From Aequorivita viscosa (GTDB lineage: Bacteria > Bacteroidota > Bacteroidia > Flavobacteriales > Flavobacteriaceae), in the NCBI RefSeq assembly GCF_900106795.1, contig NZ_FNNS01000002.1:124001-188000 (forward strand): a stretch of DNA of 64,000 bases. The letters are read 5' to 3'. The notes beneath the pieces are model-generated. The model was not told the DNA's origin. It searched no databases and saw nothing but the letters and a program-made list of their open reading frames with translations. Below are positions 54,004-61,700 of this stretch, piece after piece. The position numbers and the translations under genes are program-made. Every line of letters starts with the position of its first letter. The first letter of the stretch is position 1.

Positions 54004-56109
54004 TTAAAAATCGTAATACCAATTAAATAAGTCGGTTCGAATACCAAAATTAACCCAAGTAGTTTCATTTTTAAATACAGTTTCGGTATTCACTTTTGGG
54101 TTAAAGTCTCTAAATATAACGCTTCCGTATATTTTTAAATTAGTAGCTGGATTTATCAAGTACCCTAACTGAAGTTCAGTATGCAGAAAGTCGGTTGTAT
54201 TACCTTGACCTATTTCATTTCCTAAATCATATGCCCTATTATCATTTTCAGAAAGATAAATATTGCTTCCGTAGTTTAAAGAGTCTTCTGGCGTGTTAAA
54301 TTCAAAGCCGCGTTTTGCAATAATCACCTTGGCATCGCCATAAAGTCTACCTCTTTGGTAACGCGCTATTGCAATAAATTCAGAAAAATTAGCTCCATAC
54401 GTATGAGCCATAGACTGGTTGTTGTGACCATAATTTAAAACAACTGTATTGTGTGAATATGTAAATGGTCTAACCCTATTATATTCCCCTTGAAGCAGAA
54501 GATTTTTTAATCCAAACGCATCATAATATTTTAACCCTACCTGATAACCTGTTTTGTTTGCAAAACTACCATTTCCGCTAAACACATTTAGGGAAGAAAA
54601 TTCATCAATAATAAACTGTCCGTATACATTAACCCGGTCATTAACCTTGTATTTTGCACTTAGTCCTATTAATGCATTTCCGCCTCTTGCTCCAGTTGAA
54701 AACTCTATGGCGCGATAAAAAATTACTGGATTTAGGTAATTAAGATCAAAACCTCTATCATTATCATTTTCCCATAAAACCGACTCAAAAAGACCAATAT
54801 TAAGTCGTTTGGTCACGTTATAGCTAAGGTAGTGGTTTGCCATGTACTTTGTCCTATAAGACCCCATATCAGTAACATCTTCCCTAACGTCTCGTAAAGA
54901 CATCCAAGTGTTTGTATACTTGAGTTTCCAAAAGGTTGTATTTAACTTAAAATACGGATATGCACTTGCATTATCACTAACGAGTAAAGACCTGTATCCA
55001 TCGCCTAAAAATGTTTTTCCATGTCCGAATTGAACATTAAAATATTTAGACGGTGTATACGAAATATGCCCAGTTGCTACTGGATAATCGTATGAGTCTG
55101 ATTTAAAACCCTTTGCAATTCCTTTGCCTGGAATAATAGCTGGATAACTGTATGCCCGAATAGACTCAGAATAACGATTAAAATAATCGGCAAAACGTCC
55201 TTGGCTTTCATACACAACAGCGAAAAAACTTATTTTGCTTCCTATACCACCTTGAGTATACACCAAACGCGTATTATTATAGGTATTTAAGTCGGCACCA
55301 AAATCTTTTCCAACTTGTAAATCCACACCAGGATCAAGCGTTATCCAATAATCTTTACCCTTAATAGTTACCATGTGCTCATTTAAGAGCTTACGTCCGA
55401 ACCAAGAATTTCGCGTTTTAGACATACTAGCATTCTGAGCTGCAAAATCGTAATACTTATTTACTTCACTATAGATGTATGGCTTTTGTGCTGTATGACT
55501 ATTAAGCCCTACTCTATTCATGGCAGGATCGAAAAGACTATAATTGTGATGTGAAAGCGGAATGTTAATATTACTGGTATACTCTTCATTTTGATATGGC
55601 AGGTTCACCAAGTCGTCGTACTCGTTAACCAATTCCTCGCGAAGATCTTTTTTGTTTGAATCTTTTTTAGATTCAATAATATTACCCAATTCATCATAAA
55701 CGGGCTTATTCAACGGTATGGCGATGGGCACAGTAAACTGAACATAGGTTGGTGCGCCATTATAAGTTGCTGGTTCTATTTTCGGTAACATTTCAAAAAC
55801 GCGACGGGCCTCGGCACTCAGTTCCTCGTACATTCCATCTACGTATAGTACTTTAAAATCACCTTCTTTTGTAACTTCAAAAAGCACATTTACATTTCCT
55901 TTATAATTTTTTTGGGTAACAGTTTCAGGAACTTCGAAATTATCAAGTAAAAACTTTTGTAATGTTTGCGTAAAACACTGTTCCGAAGCTTGTATATCTA
56001 CTCCTTCACATTCAGGAAACTTAGGATATATTTCGTACTGTGTAGTAGGTGTCTGTGCAAAAACACTTAATGTAAACGAAAGAAAGCAAATCAATAAAAA
56101 TTGTTTCAT
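54004..56109 (-). CDS. RemB-like outer membrane protein with N-terminal TonB_C-type domain
   Basis: A 701-residue outer-membrane protein. Signal peptide residues 1-19 (FLLICFLSFTLSVFAQT). Residues about 27-135 form a domain clearly related to the C-terminal domains of the next two TonB proteins (FPECEG, then an ASEQC Cys, VLFEVTKEGDF, ARRVFEMLPKI, VQFTVPIAIPL). A linker with SKKDSNKKDLREELVNEYD follows, then a beta-rich body from about 200 to 701 resembling a capsule-assembly/porin barrel. Flavobacterial proteins of this type near sprA are called RemB, a gliding surface protein of F. johnsoniae; I assign it by resemblance and context only. Confidence 0.68.
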   Translation of the reverse strand: MKQFLLICFLSFTLSVFAQTPTTQYEIYPKFPECEGVDIQASEQCFTQTLQKFLLDNFEVPETVTQKNYKGNVNVLFEVTKEGDFKVLYVDGMYEELSAEARRVFEMLPKIEPATYNGAPTYVQFTVPIAIPLNKPVYDELGNIIESKKDSNKKDLREELVNEYDDLVNLPYQNEEYTSNINIPLSHHNYSLFDPAMNRVGLNSHTAQKPYIYSEVNKYYDFAAQNASMSKTRNSWFGRKLLNEHMVTIKGKDYWITLDPGVDLQVGKDFGADLNTYNNTRLVYTQGGIGSKISFFAVVYESQGRFADYFNRYSESIRAYSYPAIIPGKGIAKGFKSDSYDYPVATGHISYTPSKYFNVQFGHGKTFLGDGYRSLLVSDNASAYPYFKLNTTFWKLKYTNTWMSLRDVREDVTDMGSYRTKYMANHYLSYNVTKRLNIGLFESVLWENDNDRGFDLNYLNPVIFYRAIEFSTGARGGNALIGLSAKYKVNDRVNVYGQFIIDEFSSLNVFSGNGSFANKTGYQVGLKYYDAFGLKNLLLQGEYNRVRPFTYSHNTVVLNYGHNNQSMAHTYGANFSEFIAIARYQRGRLYGDAKVIIAKRGFEFNTPEDSLNYGSNIYLSENDNRAYDLGNEIGQGNTTDFLHTELQLGYLINPATNLKIYGSVIFRDFNPKVNTETVFKNETTWVNFGIRTDLFNWYYDF

Positions 56110-56163
56110 AAACCAATTGCATTAAGGGGCGAAAGATACAGATTTTTTTAAAGAGACATTAAC

Positions 56164-56193
56164 AAAAAAAGCCTCCAATTTTAGTTGAAGGCT
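56164..56193 (-). terminator. terminator after tonB copy 1
   Basis: AGCCTTCAA pairs with TTGGAGGCT (one G-T pair, six-base loop) and is followed by seven T on the minus strand, 22 bases after the stop. Confidence 0.9.
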
Positions 56194-56214
56194 ATAGCTT
56201 AAAAATGAATTCCA

Positions 56215-56994
56215 CTAGTGTATTTGAAAAATAATTGGTATCGTGTACAACACATCTACATTCTTATCGCCCTGTCGCCCAGGCTTCATTTTTGGTAACT
56301 TAGAAATAACTCGCTGCGCTTCAACTTTTAATTTCTCATTTCTGGAATTAGCACGGACATCGGTAACATAACCCTGCGAATCGATTTTAAATTGCACATA
56401 TATTTTTTGGACCTGACCATTCTCTAACTCTTCCAGGTAACTCTTTCTAAAATTTCTATTTATAAAAAGATTAATTTTTTCAGAAAGACAATCAATTTTA
56501 GCGCCATTAGAACTCAAGCTTTCACATCCTGGGTAAACAGGGACAAATTCTACATTCAGAATATTCGACGGAGCTGTTGGTGCTGGGTCTTTAGGCGCCG
56601 ATTTATCTTGGCCAACAGGTTCGTCGATAAGAATATCAGTCGAAGCAATTAAAGATTCTGGTTTATCATTCGAATTATCCTTTTCGAGATTAGTAAGCGC
56701 GGTTACAAGCTTTTGAATTGGTGCTGTTTTTACTTTTGGTTTTTTTACGGCGGCAATAGGTTTTGGTTTGTCCACATCAATTTGATAGTTTACCAAATGT
56801 TGTTCTTCAAGTTCATATTTGTAATTGTCCGTATATGAAGGCATATCCATTTTAAAAGACATCTGCATTACAATTAGAACAAGTAAGCAGCTAACAATAA
56901 TTCCTATTTGAAAAAATAATCGAGAATTCCACGAAATATTTACTTTTTGCTTTTCTTCTCTTTTGTTACTCGGGTTTTTGACATCTGTTTTCAT
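56215..56994 (-). CDS. TonB-like energy transducer, copy 1
   Basis: A 259-residue TonB-family protein. One membrane helix (about 25-46, RLFFQIGIIVSCLLVLIVMQM) is followed by a long Lys/Pro/Ala periplasmic spacer without a continuous proline run, then the TonB_C domain at about 150-259: FVPVYPGCES, a second Cys in IDCLSEKI, VQFKIDSQGYVTDVRANS, AQRVISKLPKMKPG and a closing VLYTIPIIFQI. The Cys pair (Cys157, Cys169) is spaced as in copy 2. It ends at its own terminator. Confidence 0.92.
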   Translation of the reverse strand: MKTDVKNPSNKREEKQKVNISWNSRLFFQIGIIVSCLLVLIVMQMSFKMDMPSYTDNYKYELEEQHLVNYQIDVDKPKPIAAVKKPKVKTAPIQKLVTALTNLEKDNSNDKPESLIASTDILIDEPVGQDKSAPKDPAPTAPSNILNVEFVPVYPGCESLSSNGAKIDCLSEKINLFINRNFRKSYLEELENGQVQKIYVQFKIDSQGYVTDVRANSRNEKLKVEAQRVISKLPKMKPGRQGDKNVDVLYTIPIIFQIH

Positions 56995-57104
56995 CTGATA
57001 TATGGTTTTAGAAGTTTAGGAATAGGACCACACACGGCAGCGACAAGATTGATACTATATTAATCATCTTATCAATGCAAATACAACTTTAATGCCAAAA
57101 AACG

Positions 57105-57136
57105 AAAAATCCCGCACAAGTAGTACTTATACGGGA
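57105..57136 (-). terminator. terminator after tonB copy 2
   Basis: A 12-base-pair stem with wobble pairs (TCCCGTATAAGT against ACTTGTGCGGGA, three-base loop) followed by TTTTT on the minus strand, 25 bases after the stop. Confidence 0.88.
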
Positions 57137-57160
57137 CTTTATAATGTAAATTAATATATT

Positions 57161-57883
57161 TTATTGAATATCGAAAACGATTGGTAAAGAATAAAGCACT
57201 CCCACTGGCTTGCCTCGTTGTTTTCCAGGAGTCATATCAGGTAATGACTGTACAACTCTAACGGCTTCTTTTTCTAACCTTGGATGCGGAGCACGCGCTC
57301 TTACGTCGATTACTCTACCGCTTTTATCAATTTTAAATTGAACAGATATTCTCTGACGACCATCAAGACCAAGGTCACCTGCCAAATCTGTATTGAATTT
57401 TTTGTTAATAAAAGAAGACACTTTTTCAGACATACATCTCTTTTTAGCATCATTTCCTCTTTCATTCTCACAACCTGGATAAACTGGTACATTTTCAATT
57501 ACAGCAAAAGGAACGTCAGCGATTTCTTCTTCTACAACTTCTTCTACGATTTCTTTAATCTCAACGATTTTTTCATCTTGATTAGTCTCAGTAGATTCAA
57601 TAATTGTTTCCTCAATTTCCTCCTCATCCTCAATTACGTCAATAACTTCAGGAGCTGGTGGTGGTGGCGGTGGTGGCGGTGGTGGCGCCAATGGTTGCGT
57701 AATTGGAATTTCTTCTAACAACTCATCTCCAACGTCTAACTTACCGAAGTCGCTTAGAGATTTATCATACGTTTTCCATTCTATAGCCTGCCAAGCCAAT
57801 AAAAGCATTAAAATCATACCGATTTGGAAGAAAAGCATGCTTTTTCTACCTACGTCAGCCTTGGGATTTTTTTTGGGTTCCAT
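57161..57883 (-). CDS. TonB-like energy transducer, copy 2
   Basis: A 240-residue TonB protein. Membrane helix at about 17-33, then an Asp/Glu-rich spacer and an unbroken Pro run at 67-76, then an acidic stretch (81-125) before the TonB_C domain (about 130-240: ENVPVYPGCEN, KKRCMSEKVSSFIN, VQFKIDKSGRVIDVRARA, LPDMTPGKQ, VLYSLPIVFDIQ). The Cys pair is Cys138/Cys150. The coding DNA of the Pro run is a GGTGGT/GGCGGT-type repeat (57651-57688). It has its own terminator and follows VanZ at a 66-base gap. Confidence 0.95.
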   Translation of the reverse strand: MEPKKNPKADVGRKSMLFFQIGMILMLLLAWQAIEWKTYDKSLSDFGKLDVGDELLEEIPITQPLAPPPPPPPPPPAPEVIDVIEDEEEIEETIIESTETNQDEKIVEIKEIVEEVVEEEIADVPFAVIENVPVYPGCENERGNDAKKRCMSEKVSSFINKKFNTDLAGDLGLDGRQRISVQFKIDKSGRVIDVRARAPHPRLEKEAVRVVQSLPDMTPGKQRGKPVGVLYSLPIVFDIQ

Positions 57884-57949
57884 AATACTGTGTTTAACTA
57901 GTTGCTAAAATATATAAATTATCGTTCAATCTAAAGAGAAATGAAAATT

Positions 57950-58348
57950 TTAAGGAGCAAATAAATGTTTTATCTTTTGAAAAGTAAAAACACCTGTTAG
58001 GGCACCACCGAAATTCGCAAGAACATCAAATAAATCAGGCCTTCTTGAGACTGTCAAATATCCTTGTAACAATTCAATTATTATGCCATAAAGAAGCGAT
58101 CCAGCCAGTATGAACACCACTTGTTTACGTTGTAAACGATAGTTGTTTTGTCGAAATGAATATAATTGCCAAAAGAAAACTAATAAAAAGTGAATAAGCA
58201 GATGAACAATTTTATCTGTTCCTCCCGGTAAATCTACTTTCGGTAATTCTGGCGGAGGCATCAAAAACAGGACTGTTATCGCGCAAGTGTAGACAACAGC
58301 TAAGGCTAAAATGGTTTTATTTCCCAATAAGCGCCTTATACCCTGCAT
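57950..58348 (-). CDS. VanZ-family membrane protein
   Basis: A 132-residue membrane protein with four helices (about 11-30, 45-65, 76-95, 108-125) and the conserved [20 protein letters not shown] and [32 protein letters not shown] segments (key residues: [26 protein letters not shown]). VanZ-like proteins are linked to glycopeptide tolerance in Gram-positives, but many copies have unknown roles. Its 5' end overlaps the gcvH 3' end by 32 bases, so it is in the same transcript. Confidence 0.92.
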   Translation of the reverse strand: MQGIRRLLGNKTILALAVVYTCAITVLFLMPPPELPKVDLPGGTDKIVHLLIHFLLVFFWQLYSFRQNNYRLQRKQVVFILAGSLLYGIIIELLQGYLTVSRRPDLFDVLANFGGALTGVFTFQKIKHLFAP

Positions 58349-58697
58349 CGTCCAATAGATCTGCTATCTCATCTGTGTCTGAAATTTTCAACTTAATTAA
58401 CCAACCTTCGCCATAAGGATCTGTATTTACCTTTTCTGGTTCTGATTCAAGCTCTTCATTGAATTCAACTATTTCTCCAGAAAGTGGTAAAAACAAATCT
58501 GACACCGTTTTAACAGCTTCAACCGTTCCAAAAACTTCCTCGCGATCCATTGTGTCGCCAACGGTTTCTACCTCAACATATACAATATCGCCTAGTTCGC
58601 TTTGTGCGAAATCGGTTATACCGATAGTTGCAATATCGCCTTCAATACGGATCCATTCGTGATCCTTTGTAAACTTTAATTCGCTTGGGATATTCAT
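58317..58697 (-). CDS. gcvH: glycine cleavage system H protein
   Basis: A 126-residue lipoyl carrier that shuttles the aminomethyl group among the P, T and L proteins of glycine cleavage. The lipoylated Lys is Lys63 in VEAVKTVSD; the family start KFTKDHEWI and the GEGWLIKL end are present. The length is normal. It lies 32 bases after the sprA stop and overlaps vanZ by 32 bases, so it may be carried on the sprA transcript. The partner gcvP and gcvT genes are not in this window. Confidence 0.97.
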   Translation of the reverse strand: MNIPSELKFTKDHEWIRIEGDIATIGITDFAQSELGDIVYVEVETVGDTMDREEVFGTVEAVKTVSDLFLPLSGEIVEFNEELESEPEKVNTDPYGEGWLIKLKISDTDEIADLLDDAGYKALIGK

Positions 58698-58729
58698 AAT
58701 TTAATTTTTTAGGTTAATATTCCTTTCTT

Positions 58730-61700
58730 TTAGTTTCCAAAATTATATCGAAGTGTAAATCCACTTCTTATGGTCGTTTGCGGGAATGCTGTTGAAATAG
58801 CATATTCCGAAAAAGTATGATCATAATAAAATAGTGCAGTCAGGTTTTTAGACAGCGCATAATCTACTGAAAGCTGTGCTCCATAAATAGTTTGACCTGC
58901 TGTTGTCTGACTATTATCTATATCTAAATAGCGAATAACGGTAATATTATCTCGTTTTGAAAGATCTATTTTAAAATTCAAATCGCTTACCATAACAGAC
59001 CTCGTTCCGCCAAAGTTAGTGCCAATTCGTAAATCTTTAATTCGATACCCGATTCCAACAATATATTCAACTCCGCTGATTTCAGTTAGCAAGTTGTTTG
59101 CAAGACTTAAAGACAAAGCTCTATCTTTTCGCATCTCTGCCAAAATTTTCACAGAATTATTCATTTCAAAGTCAACACGAAGCAATGGCGAGAATTGCTC
59201 TGTAAGATTCACGTTAGTCAAGAGCGTTTTTGCTTTAAAATTACCTGATTGATCTACCGCTCCTGGGTTATCTGGATCGTAATCTAGGTTAGATTGAAAT
59301 TGGTTAACTGTATAATTTGCGCGATATCCGTGAGTTAATGAAAAACGTCTGAAATTTTCCTTAAACCAAGGCAGCTTCATTAATCCAGTATATTTTACGT
59401 CCCAATTAGGAAGCGGAATATCTCTAAAAATTCCTGTTTTTTCCTTTGAAGGATCGCTTCCTTTATAGGCAGATAGGAACGACGGCAACAACACATCTTG
59501 ACTGTTTCTTCCAAAGCCTACCGGGAAACCATCATCGGTTCGTGGAATAGGTCCGCCTTGATAATATTGCTCTGCCAACCTATTAGCTACCACCAAACGG
59601 TTATCCTTGAAATCCTGGAAAGCTGCAGAGTTTTTTTCATCGCTGCTACTAAAAGCGGTTTTAATAAGAAGGGTAGAGATATTAAAATTACCAAAAGTAT
59701 TCGGCGTTAATGATTGGTACTGGTCGTTGTGAACCATAAAGTTTTCGGAATAGTTTTCAGATTGAATTCTACTTCCACTTACATCTATAGTTAAATCTCT
59801 TACTGGCTCTAGATTTACCTGAATATCCATTTGTCGGTTTGCTACCTCTGTATATTGTTCATTAAATTCTGGATAAAGCGTCAACCAACCTTTTTTGGCA
59901 GCGAGATCCCTAATTTCGGATTGGCTTCCAAATACAAATCCAGTTGTAGGCTTTAAAGTTCCAATAAAACCAGTAGAAGGTATATATCCAGGTAGATAAA
60001 TTCCGTTATTTTCTTGATAGTTAAACTGCGCTCTTTTAATTGAAGTAGCCAATCCTATTAAAACATTGACTGCTTTATCGCCTGTATTTAAGGTGTTGTC
60101 TGCTGCACCAGCTCCCGCATTTCTACCAGAAAGCCTTCCAAACGTAGGCCCAGGGGTTTCGCTTTCGGCAACCTTTCCTTTACTATCACTTTTTGAACGC
60201 GTATTATCTGTTCTACCTGTTTCCTCTTCATCACCTGGACTTGACTTTCGAGCCTTGCTTCTCTTTATTTTGGTAAGACCAACATATCTATAAAAACTAT
60301 TAAAGTCGAAACTAGAGTTTATTTTATGCGTACTTCCGTTTTGAATAGAATTTCCGAGATTGTACGTTTTAGTCTCACCGGTACTCAACTCTATTGGAAG
60401 TTCATTAAACTGATTACTACTTTTCTGCCATTGGTAGTCTCCTGTATATGAATATGTTGCTCGTATAAATTTTAGGAAAGGAAACTTACTGAAAGGAAGG
60501 TCGTAGTTAATTTGTAAAGATTGAGTATGCTGATTAGGTAATCCAACATCAAAGAATCCATCCCATACACCAACCGAGTTATCCACAACACCCTCGTCGT
60601 CTAGATAATTATTTACAATTCGATTATTAGCTGATGTGAAATTTAAACGAAGTGATTTTGTCAAGTTATAATTTAAAGTATACTGCCAATCAAATAAAAA
60701 GTTTCGTTGATAAAGCGTTGGCAAGCCTATATTTCCTTCTAAAAGATCGATGTCTCTAAATTTCTGTTGATTGTACTGCCGAACTATATTTGAACTCACA
60801 GTAAAGTTCGTAGGTAAATAGTTAAAATTAAGGTCTTTAGCAAACTGCCAATACTTATTCATGAAAATAGAATCGTTATTTTTAAACGGCTCTATTGGTT
60901 CAGGATTAAAGCTATAATTATACGTAGCCCCAGCTCTCACAGTTTGTTCAAGCGCATCTTCTACCTCAAAATCGTGATGATCTGTTTGGTTATAAGAGAA
61001 AGACCCTGTTAAGTTTTCAATGTCATAAATTCTAGGCTTTGCATCTCCAGTTCGTTCTTTTCTAACTCCAATAAGATTAACACTTTGCCTTCTAGTGTAG
61101 TCTACAGCTTGTTGCTTAATTCGGTCTCTATCGGCATCATCTACAGCATTGTCTAATCTAGCATCCAATTCGATATCTTGAAATTGAGGGTCGTACTTTG
61201 GAGTAATTAGTTCTTCTGAACGACCATAGTTAAACGGCAATTGAACACCCCATTTTTTTGGAAGTAATTGCCCTAAATTTAAATTGGTAACAACATCATA
61301 TTGTTGCTGATCTTCAAGACTACGCTGATTTGGCCCTTGCTCTATAGATCCGAAACCAACTGTACTCATACTTCCAGTTGCACTTATTGTTGCAAAGTCG
61401 GCCATATTTGCATCCATGCTCATAACAGCTGCCCACCCACCTTTATTCTCAAGTTCAGAGAGACGAAGTTCGTTAAACCAAACTTCACCACAAAGATCGT
61501 TTGTTGTTGGGTTTTTCAATCCTAACATTATAGTACGAACATTTCCGAAACTTGGATTTCCTCTAATTCCAATTTGAAGCGGATTACCTCCACCGCTTAC
61601 CCCGCCAACAAGTTCTTCCTGATCAAAAAATATTACTTCAGTAGGATCTGCGTTCGGGTTGGCTCTAAAATAAGCCATTGTTTTTGTTTTAACATCCTGC

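Noticed and set aside
57284-57718. Plus-strand frame with many Trp (WWWWRWWRWW) opposite tonB copy 2
   Set aside because: It is the complement of the proline run and spacer of a clear TonB gene; the composition is an artefact of the GGTGG repeat.
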